Positions 15,601-23,955 of a stretch of 64,000 nt of DNA are shown in pieces. This stretch comes from Kribbella rubisoli (GTDB lineage Bacteria > Actinomycetota > Actinomycetes > Propionibacteriales > Kribbellaceae), in the NCBI RefSeq assembly GCF_004217145.1, contig NZ_SHKR01000011.1, forward strand, positions 2,046,001 to 2,110,000. Reading direction: 5' to 3'. The position numbers and the translations under genes are program-made. The notes beneath the pieces are model-generated. The model ran no database searches. It was not told where the DNA came from and saw nothing but the letters and a program-made list of their open reading frames with translations. Every line of letters begins with the position of its first letter. Positions within the stretch are counted from its first letter, which is position 1.

Positions 15601-16510
15601 GGACCTTCGCCAGCTCGTCGTAGCTCTCCCGGACTGCTTCGGCCTTGCCGAGGCGATGGCGCTCCAGGCGGATCGCCGCAAGATGACGAGCTTCGTAGAT
15701 CTTCGCCCGCCACAGCGCGTCCGGTGAGCGATCCAGGTCGCCGTACGACTCCCAGAACGCTTCCCTCTCGTCCGGTTTCGCCTGCGCCATCCGGATCGTC
15801 CAGTCCGCCGCAGGGTCCCCGAACTCGGCCCGGTCGAAGTCCAGCACCCCGGAGATCAGCGGCTCCGGCGCGTCAGCATCCAACATGCAGTTGACCGTCC
15901 ACAGGTCCCCCGCCAGTAGCCGCGGCTCCCGCACCTCATCCAGCGTCGCCCGGCCCTGAGTTGCCAGGTCTCCAGCCTTCCGCACGTCCGCGGCGTCGAG
16001 CCCCACCCGCTCCAGGTCCTCTGCGATCTGCGTGAACGACGCGATCAACACTGAGCTCCAGGACGGGTACGCCGGCCCGTCCGGCCGACCGAAGTACGGA
16101 CCACGTACGTCGTGCACCGAGCGCGCGATCGCGCCGAGCTGGCGGAAGAACGTCGTACGCCCCGAGCGTGGATACCGCCCCAACCCCTCCGGCGCCGGTA
16201 CGCCGGGCAGGCACGACTGGATCATCCAATCCCGGTCGATGAGGTCGTGGGACCAGTCCACGGCCAGCACCCGAGGCATCAACGACGCGATCACGCCGAG
16301 CCACGGCACAACGGCGTACTCGTTCCGCATCAGGTGCCGCTCCGAGCCGAACTGCTCGTCCTCCGCCGGCGCGACCCGGACAATCACCGGCTCATCCCGT
16401 CCCGCCAACTCAACCCGATAGACGCTGTTGTACGACCCGTACCCCAGCTCGACGACCCGCGTCGCCTCCGCACCCAGGGCACGCCGACAGATCGCCTGGA
16501 GGTCCGTCAC
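15593..16510 (-). CDS. Aminoglycoside phosphotransferase-fold kinase
   Basis: A 305-residue kinase-like protein of the APH/choline kinase fold. The ATP-binding lobe has GYGSYNSVYRVEL and PVIVRVAP; the catalytic loop reads LLAGDLWTVNCML, where the usual HGD His is replaced by Ala while Asp and Asn are kept; the metal motif is VLDFDRAEFGDP. The GTG at 16510 overlaps the stop of the amidohydrolase upstream (GTGA), so it is the third gene of the sugar-acid operon and may phosphorylate a small metabolite. The open frame beyond 16510 is a shadow of the neighbour. It overlaps dinB by 8 bp at the 3' end. Confidence 0.8.
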   Translation of the reverse strand: MTDLQAICRRALGAEATRVVELGYGSYNSVYRVELAGRDEPVIVRVAPAEDEQFGSERHLMRNEYAVVPWLGVIASLMPRVLAVDWSHDLIDRDWMIQSCLPGVPAPEGLGRYPRSGRTTFFRQLGAIARSVHDVRGPYFGRPDGPAYPSWSSVLIASFTQIAEDLERVGLDAADVRKAGDLATQGRATLDEVREPRLLAGDLWTVNCMLDADAPEPLISGVLDFDRAEFGDPAADWTIRMAQAKPDEREAFWESYGDLDRSPDALWRAKIYEARHLAAIRLERHRLGKAEAVRESYDELAKVLT

Positions 16511-17346
16511 AGCTTGTAGGTGCGGGTGGCTGTCGTCGCGAAGATTGCGTCGCGCTCGGCGGGAGTGAGGCTGGAGGTGAGGGTCTCGGCGGTTTCCACG
16601 ACCTGGTCGTAGGTGGCGGCCAGGAGGCAGACGGGCCAGTCGGAGCCGAACATGACTCGATCGGGGCCGAAGGCATCCAGTACGACGTCGGCGTACGGCT
16701 GGAGGTCCGCGGGCGTCCAGCTGGTCCACGGGGCTTCCGTGACCATGCCGGAGAGCTTGCAGGTGACGTTAGGAAGGGCCGCCAACTCGCGGAGGTGCCC
16801 TGCCCAAGGCTCGAGCGGTTCGCCGATGATGGGCTTCGAGATGTGATCGACGACGAAGCTGAGCTGGGGAAGGTTGCGAGCCGTTTGGATCGCGGCGGGG
16901 AGATGCGGCGTCTTGGTGAGGAGGTCGTACGCGAGGCCGGCGTCGGCGATGGCGGTCAGGCCACGTTGTACGTCGGCGCGCAGAAGCCAGCTGTCGTCCG
17001 GCTCGTCGTGAACCTGGTGGCGGATCGCCTTCAAATAGGAGCCGTCGGGACGTGACCGCAGACCGTCGAGCGCTTCGCCGACATCTTCGGCCGTCAGATC
17101 GACCCAGCCGACGACACCGGCCACCAAGTCGTTGCCTGCGGCAATCTCCAGGAACTCGACGGTCTCCTCGACCAGCCCGACCGTCTGCACCAGCACGGTC
17201 GACGTGATGTCGGCCGCCGCGGCGAGCGGCGCGAGGTCCTCGATCGAGAAGTTCCGCCGGATCGGGTCCAGCTCCGGGCCTACCATCCACGTCTGCTCAC
17301 GAACGCTCAGATCCCAGACGTGGTGATGCGCATCGACTCGACTCAT
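16507..17346 (-). CDS. Amidohydrolase, L-fuconolactonase type
   Basis: A 279-residue TIM-barrel metal hydrolase of the COG3618 group, which opens sugar lactones such as L-fucono-1,5-lactone or 2-pyrone-4,6-dicarboxylate. The metal motif DAHHHVWD is at the N-terminus (5-12), FVVDHISKP near the middle and MFGSDWPV near residue 240. Directly downstream of an enolase-superfamily dehydratase, which supports a lactonase role in sugar-acid breakdown. The ATG at 17346 gives the usual short N-terminus; the frame extends to 17382 but only into the previous gene. Confidence 0.82.
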   Translation of the reverse strand: MSRVDAHHHVWDLSVREQTWMVGPELDPIRRNFSIEDLAPLAAAADITSTVLVQTVGLVEETVEFLEIAAGNDLVAGVVGWVDLTAEDVGEALDGLRSRPDGSYLKAIRHQVHDEPDDSWLLRADVQRGLTAIADAGLAYDLLTKTPHLPAAIQTARNLPQLSFVVDHISKPIIGEPLEPWAGHLRELAALPNVTCKLSGMVTEAPWTSWTPADLQPYADVVLDAFGPDRVMFGSDWPVCLLAATYDQVVETAETLTSSLTPAERDAIFATTATRTYKL

Positions 17347-17359
17347 GCTGCGGACGCTC

Positions 17360-18448
17360 TCATCCGACCCGCCGATCGTCAATCGCGTTCTGGTCCCAGT
17401 CGATGCCCAGACCGGGTACGTCGGGCGCTACCGCGCGCCCGTCGACCACAGCCATCTCTGACTTGGTGATTGCCCGCAACTGCGGGATGTGCTCGACATA
17501 CCGCCCGTTCGGCACCGCAGCGGTCAGACTGACGTGCAGCTCCATCAGGAAGTGCGGACAGACCTCCAGGTTGAACGTCTCGGCCAGATGCGCGACCTTC
17601 AGCCACGGCGTGATCCCACCGATCCGTGCCACGTCCACCTGTACGATCCCGGCGCCACCGGCAGCGACGTACTCCCGGAACTGCGACACGGAGTACAGCG
17701 ACTCCCCCACGGCGATCGGGATCGACGTCGACTCGGCCAAACGCACATGCCCGGTCACGTCGTCAGCCGGAAGTGGTTCCTCGAACCAGGACAGGTCTAC
17801 CGCTTCGAACGCCGCTGCGCGCCTGCGAGCCTCGGGGTAGGTCATGGACTGGTTCGCGTCGACCATGATGTCCATCGACGGCCCCACAGCATCCCGTACG
17901 GCGCGCAACCGCTCAACGTCCTCGTGTACCCGCGGTTTGCCGACCTTGAGCTTCACACCGGGCCAACCGGCCTTCTGCGAGGCCAGTGCGCCCGCGACCA
18001 GCTCATCGGTTGTTAGGTGCAACCAACCGCCCTCGGTGTCGTACAGCGGCACCTGTTGCCGGTAACCGCCAGCCAGTCGCCACAGCGGCTCACTGGCCCG
18101 CAGGCACCGCAGGTCCCACAGTGCGGTGTCTACGGCCGCCAGTGCGAGCGACGTGATCGCACCTACCGTGGTGGCGTGCGTGGACCACCAAAGGTCCGAC
18201 CAGAGCTCCTCGACGTTCCGCGCGTCCTTGCCGACCAGTCGCGGCAACAGGTGGTCCCGCAACAACGCCAGTACGGCGGTGCCGCCGGTGCCGATCGTGT
18301 ACGAGTACCCGAGACCAGCGAGCCCGTCCGTTGTCGACAAAGAGACGAAGATCGTCTCCTGCTTCAGGAACGCTTGTACGGCGTCGGTGCGTACCGTCTC
18401 GACCTCGAGATCGACCAGGTAGGCCGTAGCCTCGGTGATCGTGCTCAC
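17360..18448 (-). CDS. Mandelate racemase/muconate-lactonizing family dehydratase, fuconate-type
   Basis: A 362-residue enolase-superfamily enzyme. The barrel residues are visible: KLKVG with the catalytic KxK (about 165-167), the metal ligands Asp in MVDANQ, Glu in WFEEPL and Glu in IAVGES, and His in CPHFLMELH. Such enzymes dehydrate sugar acids (L-fuconate, L-rhamnonate, galactonate) to 2-keto-3-deoxy acids. First gene of the minus-strand operon with lactonase and kinase-like protein; a FAH-family hydrolase and a GntR regulator lie on the other strand. Sugar identity is inferred from the neighbours. Confidence 0.82.
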   Translation of the reverse strand: MSTITEATAYLVDLEVETVRTDAVQAFLKQETIFVSLSTTDGLAGLGYSYTIGTGGTAVLALLRDHLLPRLVGKDARNVEELWSDLWWSTHATTVGAITSLALAAVDTALWDLRCLRASEPLWRLAGGYRQQVPLYDTEGGWLHLTTDELVAGALASQKAGWPGVKLKVGKPRVHEDVERLRAVRDAVGPSMDIMVDANQSMTYPEARRRAAAFEAVDLSWFEEPLPADDVTGHVRLAESTSIPIAVGESLYSVSQFREYVAAGGAGIVQVDVARIGGITPWLKVAHLAETFNLEVCPHFLMELHVSLTAAVPNGRYVEHIPQLRAITKSEMAVVDGRAVAPDVPGLGIDWDQNAIDDRRVG

Positions 18449-18499
18449 CGGCAGCTCACGACGGTTCGACGGAATCTGCTGATCACAGGGCGGCTCCAG

Positions 18500-18511
18500 A
18501 TCCTATAGGAT
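18500..18511. promoter_or_regulatory. Palindromic operator between the sugar-acid operons
   Basis: ATCCTATAGGAT is a perfect 12-bp palindrome in the divergent gap. TAGGAT can serve as a -10 element on either strand, so a bound dimer would block both promoters. Palindromes of this kind are typical for FadR-like GntR regulators; the adjacent regulator is the likely binder. Confidence 0.65.
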
Positions 18512-18588
18512 ATTGCGTACCTGATGCTCCCGCTTCACACTGGAGCCGTCAAGTGTGGGGCAGAATGAGCGTTCCGGGAGGAGTGACA

Positions 18589-19290
18589 GTGACGGATGCG
18601 CATCTTGGGCTCGCGGGGCAGCTCGCCCGCCTGCCCCAGCGACAGGTGCTGAGTGACGACGTCTACGAGACGGTCAAGGGCCTGATCATGGACAGCGTGG
18701 TGGAGCCGGGGACCCGGCTGAACATCGACGCACTGACCCGCGAGCTGGGGATCTCCCAGACCCCGATCCGGGAGTCGCTGGCCCGGCTGGAGTCCGACGG
18801 CCTCGTGATCAAGGAGCCGCTGCGCGGGTACCGCGTGTCGTCGCGGCTGACCCGCGAAGAGTTCGAGGACCTGTTCGAGTACCGCCTGCACATCGAGCCG
18901 TGGGCGGCCTCACGAGCTGCTGAGCGGTCCGGGTCGGAGGACCTGGCCCGGCTGAAGGCCGAGATGCTCAGCTACACCGACGTACCGGACCGACCGTCGT
19001 ACGAGAGCTACCGCGCGATGGCGGCGCACGACCAGCGGTTCCACGACCTGGTCCTGGAGCTGGCCGGCAACGAGACGGCCCGGCTGTCCTTCCAGCGGAC
19101 ACACTGCCACCTGCACCTGTTCCGGCTGTACTACGGTGGCGGCATCGCGACGAAGGCGTTGCGAGAGCACAAGGTAGTGGTGACCGCTGTCCGCAAGGGC
19201 AACCCGGAGGAGGCGGCCGCGGCGATGCGGTCGCACATCGAAGCCTCGCGCGCCCGGCTGCGTCCCATCTTCGACACCCTCTCAGACTGA
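18589..19290 (+). CDS. GntR family regulator with FCD domain
   Basis: A 233-residue FadR-like repressor. The winged helix (about 20-85) has DALTRELGISQTPIRESLARLESDGLV, quoted here as ELGISQTPIRESLARLE, and the C-terminal FCD domain is all-helical with metal-binding His residues in AHDQRFHDL and RSHIEASR. It should sense a sugar acid and control both strands of this locus through the palindrome at 18500. A GGGAGG at 18576-18581, 7 nt ahead, decides for the GTG at 18589 over upstream ATGs. Confidence 0.87.
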   Translation: MTDAHLGLAGQLARLPQRQVLSDDVYETVKGLIMDSVVEPGTRLNIDALTRELGISQTPIRESLARLESDGLVIKEPLRGYRVSSRLTREEFEDLFEYRLHIEPWAASRAAERSGSEDLARLKAEMLSYTDVPDRPSYESYRAMAAHDQRFHDLVLELAGNETARLSFQRTHCHLHLFRLYYGGGIATKALREHKVVVTAVRKGNPEEAAAAMRSHIEASRARLRPIFDTLSD

Positions 19291-19308
19291 ATGACCCAGG
19301 GAGATTCT

Positions 19309-20157
19309 GTGGAACTGCTCCGCCTCGGTCCGATCGGCGAGGAGCGCCCGTTTGTGCGCGCCGCCGACGGCACCGTCCACGACCTGACCCCGATCACCGC
19401 CGACATCGACCCCGCGTTCCTCGGCTCCGACGGGATCGCACGCGCCCGCGCCGCCCTGGACGCCGGGGAGCTGCCTGTCGCCTCGGTCGACGGTCTCCGG
19501 ATCGGCGCCCCGATCGCCCGCCCGGGCGCGGTGGTCTGCATCGGCATGAACTACGCGGCCCACGCGGCCGAGGGCGGCGCCGAACCGCCGAAGCAGCCGA
19601 TCGTCTTCTTCAAGCACCCGAACACGGTCGTCGGCCCGAACGACGACGTACTCGTGCCGCGTGGCTCGACCAAGACCGACTGGGAGGTCGAGCTCGCCGT
19701 CGTCATCGGCAAGCAGGCCCGGTACGTCGAGACCGACGAGGAGGCGCTGGCCTGCGTCGCCGGGTACGCCGTCTCGAACGACGTGTCGGAGCGGACCTTC
19801 CAGATCGAGGTCTCCGGCGGGCAGTGGTCGAAGGGCAAGTGCTGCGAGACCTTCAACCCGTTCGGGCCCTCGCTGGTGCCGGCCGACGAGGTGGATCCGA
19901 CGAACCTCGCGCTGAAGTCGTGGGTCAACGGTGAGCCGCGGCAGGACTCGAACACGCGCGACATGATCTTCTCGGTCGCGGCGCTGATCCGCGACCTGTC
20001 GCAGTACATGGTGCTCAGCCCCGGCGACATCGTGAACACCGGTACGCCGGAGGGCGTCGCGCTCTCGGGCCGGTTCCCTTACCTGTCTCCCGGCGACACG
20101 ATGGAGCTGGAGATCGAGGGCCTGGGCCGGCAGAAGCAGTCCCTCGGCAAGGCCTGA
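19309..20157 (+). CDS. Fumarylacetoacetate hydrolase family protein
   Basis: A 282-residue FAH-family enzyme. The C-terminal catalytic domain shows CIGMNYAAHA, metal ligands in DWEVELAVVIG and the NDVSERTFQ and GDIVNTGTPEGV motifs. In non-phosphorylating L-fucose or L-rhamnose pathways such enzymes cleave 2,4-diketo-3-deoxy acids, which fits the dehydratase and lactonase across the divergent promoter. Starts at GTG with AGGGAG five nt ahead, 19 nt after the regulator stop, so the two are probably cotranscribed. The exact substrate is inferred. Confidence 0.85.
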   Translation: MELLRLGPIGEERPFVRAADGTVHDLTPITADIDPAFLGSDGIARARAALDAGELPVASVDGLRIGAPIARPGAVVCIGMNYAAHAAEGGAEPPKQPIVFFKHPNTVVGPNDDVLVPRGSTKTDWEVELAVVIGKQARYVETDEEALACVAGYAVSNDVSERTFQIEVSGGQWSKGKCCETFNPFGPSLVPADEVDPTNLALKSWVNGEPRQDSNTRDMIFSVAALIRDLSQYMVLSPGDIVNTGTPEGVALSGRFPYLSPGDTMELEIEGLGRQKQSLGKA

Positions 20158-20190
20158 AAACTGTCCCCGGCCGGCTCTAGGGTCGGCCGG

Positions 20191-20793
20191 GTGACTGACT
20201 TCCTGGACGACATCCGCACCTCGTACGACAACGTCGCCGTCTCGTACGCCGAGCTCGTGGTCGACGGCGCCGACTGGGAGGACGAGGCGTTCGACCTGCT
20301 CGCGAAGCTCGTCGCCGGGAGCGGACGGACGGTCCTCGATGTCGGCTGCGGGCCCGGACGGACGACCGGCCTGCTCGCCGAGCGCGGTCTGCGCGTGACA
20401 GGCATCGACCTGTCACCCGGGATGATCGAGGTCGCCCGGCGCGACCACCCGGACGTCAACTTCCGGGTCGGCTCCATGACCGCGCTCGACATCGCCGACG
20501 GCGCGGCCTCGGGCGTCGTGTCCTGGTGGTCGATCATTCACCTCCCGCGCGACGTCGTGCCCCAGGCCTTCGCCGAGTTCTACCGCGTGCTCGCTCCCGG
20601 CGGTGTCCTGCTGCTGGGGTTCCATGTCGGTTCGGAGTCGAGCCATAAGACCTCCGGGTACGGCGGTCACGCGATGAACATCTACGTCCACCGCTGGACG
20701 GCGGCCGAGTTGACCGAGCTCGCCGTCGCGGCCGGCTTTGCGCCGTACCTGGCGACCGAAATTCCCCACGACCGCCTGCTCTTCCAGAAGTAG
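20191..20793 (+). CDS. Class I SAM-dependent methyltransferase
   Basis: A 200-residue Rossmann-fold methyltransferase. Motif I is VLDVGCGPGRTTG (about 49-61), motif II GIDLSPGMI, then the motif IV/post-I segment and LAPGGVLLLGFH. The acceptor is unknown. TAGGGT at 20178-20183 ends 7 nt before the GTG start, so the message is probably leaderless and separate from the sugar-acid genes. Confidence 0.85.
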   Translation: MTDFLDDIRTSYDNVAVSYAELVVDGADWEDEAFDLLAKLVAGSGRTVLDVGCGPGRTTGLLAERGLRVTGIDLSPGMIEVARRDHPDVNFRVGSMTALDIADGAASGVVSWWSIIHLPRDVVPQAFAEFYRVLAPGGVLLLGFHVGSESSHKTSGYGGHAMNIYVHRWTAAELTELAVAAGFAPYLATEIPHDRLLFQK

Positions 20794-20802
20794 CCTCTGC
20801 GC

Positions 20803-21180
20803 ATGACATCTCGCGTGCGATCGGTGACCTTCGATACCCACAACCCGTACGAACTGGCCGGCTTCTGGCTCCAGGTCCTCAACGCCCCACGCCCCGACGA
20901 CGACCACCCCGGCGACCCGTACGCGGCCGTGGTGACGGACTCCATGACGCTCCTCTTCGAACAGAACAACGACGAGAAAGCCGTCAAGAACCGCGTCCAC
21001 CTGGACCTGGAACCCGACATCCCCCGCGACGAAGAGGTCGACCGCCTCCTCGCCCTAGGAGCCACCATCGCCACCGACTTCCGCAACCCCGACGGCACCG
21101 GCTGGGTAGTAATGCACGACCCCGAATCCAACGAATTCTGCGTACTCCGAAGCGCCGCCGAACGAGCCGCAACCAGCTAG
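20803..21180 (+). CDS. VOC family protein, glyoxalase-like
   Basis: A 125-residue protein of the vicinal oxygen chelate fold (Glyoxalase_6 type): SVTFDTHNPYELAGFWLQVL at the N-terminus, VHLDLEP in the middle and WVVMHDPESNEFCVL at the end. Function unknown; relatives act in resistance, dioxygenase or isomerase reactions. TAGCCT lies 6 nt before the ATG. The gene ends at the palindromic terminator. Confidence 0.78.
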   Translation: MTSRVRSVTFDTHNPYELAGFWLQVLNAPRPDDDHPGDPYAAVVTDSMTLLFEQNNDEKAVKNRVHLDLEPDIPRDEEVDRLLALGATIATDFRNPDGTGWVVMHDPESNEFCVLRSAAERAATS

Positions 21181-21201
21181 CAGCCCCCCGCGGGGGGCTG
21201 C
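21180..21201. terminator. GC-rich hairpin between convergent genes
   Basis: GCAGCCCCCC at 21180-21189 is followed after two bases by GGGGGGCTGC (21192-21201), a perfect inverted repeat between two convergent stops. There is no clear T run on either side, so it is a strong-stem, two-way terminator candidate. Confidence 0.65.
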
Positions 21202-21211
21202 CCACCAGCTT

Positions 21212-21595
21212 CTACAGGTCGTCGGTGTACGGGGTTTGGCCGGTGAGGGTCAGGCGCCAGTCGGTGGTGTGGGCGTCGACCGTCAGGTCGTAGCCCTGGC
21301 GTCGGGCTGTCAGTTGGTGGTGGTTGTCGGTTACGTCGGAGACCGTCACCTTCCAGCCGCGGGCTTCGAGGGTTTCGGCGGTGAAGCCGATTTGGGCGAC
21401 CGGGTCGGGGGTGGTCGGATCGCCGGTTTCGACGGTGATCGTGCACACGGATTCGCGGCCGCGGTCGTCGGAGAGGGCACCTTGGTCGGCGGGGCCGACG
21501 TCCTGGGTGACCGTCGGTGTCTGGTCCGGTACGACGATCGCCGCCACCGCCAGGAGCTCCGAGCGGAGGTAGTTTCGCGCTTCGGTCAACGTCAC
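21212..21595 (-). CDS. Small conserved-looking protein, paralogue B
   Basis: A roughly 127-residue protein of no family I recognise. It is clearly a paralogue of the gene just upstream: LRSELLAVAAIVVPDQTP against LRSELVAVAAAVVPDQEP, then VCTITVETGDPTTPDP, LEARGWKV, and DLTVDAHTTDWRLTLTGQTP against EVAVHAWASDWRITFTGETP. No signal peptide or membrane segment is seen. The GTG at 21595 aligns best with the paralogue start; GTGs near 21635 are alternatives. It is the last gene after a DUF1023-type hydrolase, so the pair may be partner or immunity proteins; that is inference. Confidence 0.65.
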   Translation of the reverse strand: MTLTEARNYLRSELLAVAAIVVPDQTPTVTQDVGPADQGALSDDRGRESVCTITVETGDPTTPDPVAQIGFTAETLEARGWKVTVSDVTDNHHQLTARRQGYDLTVDAHTTDWRLTLTGQTPYTDDL

Positions 21596-21651
21596 GGTAT
21601 CCGTGATACACCGTGCGGCCAGGCCACGCGACACCACGCCGCGTTTCGATT

Positions 21652-22023
21652 TCAGGAAACGAGCGGTGTCTCCCCCGTGAACGTTATCCGCCAGTCCGAC
21701 GCCCATGCGTGTACGGCGACCTCGTACCCGTCACGCGACGCAACGACCCGGTAGTGCCCGTTCTCCGGCGCCGCCACCTCGGCGTTCCATCCTCGAGCGC
21801 GCAGCACGTCCGCCGCAGCCGAGACAGCAGCCGCCGGGTCCGGATCTTTCGGGTTGCCTGTCTCAACCGAAACCCGACACACGGTCGCGGCCCCACGCCC
21901 GTCGAACAACACACCCGGGTTCACCGGCCCAGGATCATGCGTCACCACCGGCTCCTGATCCGGTACGACAGCCGCCGCCACCGCCACCAACTCACTCCGC
22001 AAAAACTCCCGCCCGCCCATCAT
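21652..22023 (-). CDS. Small conserved-looking protein, paralogue A
   Basis: A 123-residue soluble protein, paralogue of the next gene. The order is an N-terminal helix (FLRSELVAVAAAVV), an acidic/Pro linker, a strand pattern VCRVSVETGN, a helix with VLRARGWNAEV and alternating strands ending GETPLVS. The last part resembles the C-terminal half of some actinobacterial lipoproteins, but no lipobox exists here. The start ATG overlaps the stop of the hydrolase gene (ATGA), so it is translated together with it. Confidence 0.7.
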   Translation of the reverse strand: MMGGREFLRSELVAVAAAVVPDQEPVVTHDPGPVNPGVLFDGRGAATVCRVSVETGNPKDPDPAAAVSAAADVLRARGWNAEVAAPENGHYRVVASRDGYEVAVHAWASDWRITFTGETPLVS

Positions 22024-23204
22024 CGCCTCGGCCCTTCCCCTCGCCGGCCCCGCGTCACGCCGGTCGCCCGAGCCGCGCCGCCTCGCCCAGGAACAGCACC
22101 CTGTCCAGCAGCTCCGGCCCGCTCGACGGCGCCCAGCTCACCGCCACTCTGTCCGGCCTCACCTGAAGCAGCAGCTCGCGCGGATGCCGGTGACGGTTTG
22201 GTCAGTGATGCAATACCGTCGTACACCTTTGAGGCTGCGCCGGCGACCGCGTTCAGCGGGCCGCCCCACGACGCCCCGAGCACCAGCTTGGTCTCTGCGG
22301 AGCGGCTGGTGTCCGTTGTCGTGATCGAGTTCAGGTCGCCGCGCACCACTCGGCCGATGTTGCGGAGTGCCTCGCTGTTCGGGCGGTAGTACTCGTTGTG
22401 CCAGTGCACAGACACCGCTTCGTCGTTGGCGATCGGATCGTTCGTCGCCATTCGGATCGCGTCGGGGAAGGTCGCCGGATCGGGTCCGTGCCATTCGGAG
22501 TATGCGACGTAGTCCCCCGGCGCGCGTTCGACGTACAGCCGGGTCGGCGGCTGCACGAAGTCGGCAGCTTCATCGACGTACTTCGTGATTCCCGGCGATC
22601 CGGTCATCACCACGCGCTTGGCCCGTCCGCCGTCCAGCAGCGCCTGCCCGAGTACGTCGGTGCCGTACGAGTGTGCAACCGCCGTCACCTCAGCGCCGTC
22701 GGCCTTCAACCCGTCGAGCTCGTTCAGGAACTCCGCCAACCGCGGCCCGCCCTCGAGCGCCGCAGCCTTGCTCGCGGCCTGCACCAAACCGTGCGGCGAG
22801 TCGTAGTCGAGCCACACCACGACAGCTGTCTCCGACGGACGGGCCTCCTGCCGGATCAGGTCGCCACGGTCCGACTGGCCACGAAAGGTGTCCAGGCTGT
22901 TCCCCATCCCGGGCACCAGCACTGCGACGTTCTTCGCGTGCTGAACATCGCCGAGTACTTCGACTGCACGTCCCTGTCCGTCCACATCGACCTTGAGGAA
23001 CTGCCGCGACCGCAGAACAGCCACAACGTTGCCCTCAGCATCCACCGCCGATTCCGTGACCGGCGTGAGGAGTTCCTTGACGGTCTCGAGCCGTCGCCGC
23101 TCGGCGTCATCCGCGGTACCGGCATCGGCAGCCGCCTGTAGACGGACGCGGGCAGCTTCCAGCAACTCGAGATTGGCGCGATACCGCTCAGCCAGCTCGT
23201 CCAT
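22020..23204 (-). CDS. Alpha/beta hydrolase, DUF1023 type
   Basis: A 394-residue protein. Residues 1-70 are helical and charged (LAERYRANLELLEAARVRL), then VAVLVPGMGNSLDTF begins the hydrolase fold, the nucleophile elbow is VAHSYGTDV (about 195-203) and the catalytic His is probably in SVHWHNEYY. The last 70 residues are Ala/Gly-rich and basic with GRGGAARATG, likely disordered. DUF1023 hydrolases in actinobacteria often occur with secreted or WXG-like proteins. GGGGAG lies 7 nt before the ATG. Two small paralogous genes follow in the same operon. Confidence 0.75.
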   Translation of the reverse strand: MDELAERYRANLELLEAARVRLQAAADAGTADDAERRRLETVKELLTPVTESAVDAEGNVVAVLRSRQFLKVDVDGQGRAVEVLGDVQHAKNVAVLVPGMGNSLDTFRGQSDRGDLIRQEARPSETAVVVWLDYDSPHGLVQAASKAAALEGGPRLAEFLNELDGLKADGAEVTAVAHSYGTDVLGQALLDGGRAKRVVMTGSPGITKYVDEAADFVQPPTRLYVERAPGDYVAYSEWHGPDPATFPDAIRMATNDPIANDEAVSVHWHNEYYRPNSEALRNIGRVVRGDLNSITTTDTSRSAETKLVLGASWGGPLNAVAGAASKVYDGIASLTKPSPASARAAASGEAGQSGGELGAVERAGAAGQGAVPGRGGAARATGVTRGRRGEGPRR

Positions 23205-23321
23205 GGCGTGACTCCCCGTGACAGCCGGTCACCTGGGCGTGAGACCGGACTGACCGCAGTCTGCCAGGCGACGAGGTCCCCCGCATCCCGTCAGGCGAGG
23301 ACCTGTGGACATCCCGGTCGT

Positions 23322-23909
23322 TCAGTGGAGGGCGAGTGACCAGGAGCCGACGTGCAGGGACAGGTTGACGCTCGCCAGCGGCCGTACGTCGATGTGCCGG
23401 AGCGATTCCGCCGGAGCGTCGACGACGTACAGCACGATCGCCCGGACCACCGCGGGATGCACGACCGCGATCACCGAACTGCGGTCTTTGTGGCGCTCGG
23501 CAACATCACCCAGCCAGTCGGCGACCCGCGCGATCAGGTCGTTCTCCGTCTCGCCGCCGGGCGTCGCGGTGTGCGGTCGGTCGAGCCATGCCGCCACCTG
23601 CGTCGGCCCTGCGGCGAGCAACTCCTCCAGCTCGCGCCCGGCCCATTCGCCGTACTCACGGTCCCGCAGCGCCGGCTCGACCACCGGGTCGAATCCCAGC
23701 GCAGAGGCGGTCCGTGCGGCGGCCCGCTCCGGCCCGGCATACACGACGTCGGCCGACAGCTTCAGCTCCCGGGCCGCCTCCAGACTCGCCGCATCCGGAT
23801 CCACGTCCCCGCCCAGCATGAGCCCGCGCAATGCAGGCGTCAGGGCATGCGCGACCACAGCCAAACTCGTCAACCTGCAGCCACCTTCGTTCAAGCCCCA
23901 CACCGACAC
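23322..23909 (-). CDS. Histidine phosphatase family protein
   Basis: A protein of up to 195 residues of the phosphoglycerate mutase-like fold. The usual RHGE motif reads AHALTPALRG, with the phosphoryl-acceptor His kept and the preceding Arg absent, as in an actinobacterial branch of this family; the second His is in VVHPAVVRA. The acidic catalytic region is REYGEWAG. The start is uncertain: GTG at 23909, or a TTG at 23873 that would match the common short N-terminus. Substrate unknown. Confidence 0.7.
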   Translation of the reverse strand: MSVWGLNEGGCRLTSLAVVAHALTPALRGLMLGGDVDPDAASLEAARELKLSADVVYAGPERAAARTASALGFDPVVEPALRDREYGEWAGRELEELLAAGPTQVAAWLDRPHTATPGGETENDLIARVADWLGDVAERHKDRSSVIAVVHPAVVRAIVLYVVDAPAESLRHIDVRPLASVNLSLHVGSWSLALH

Positions 23910-23955
23910 CGTCCCAGCAGCGTAGCGGCCAGAGCCCCCAGAACTGCGCAGGTCA

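Noticed and set aside
23232..23268. Nested inverted repeat GACTG-accg-CAGTC inside CCTGG/CCAGG upstream of the DUF1023 gene
   Set aside because: Short arms, no T run and an unhelpful distance from both genes; could be chance in GC-rich DNA.
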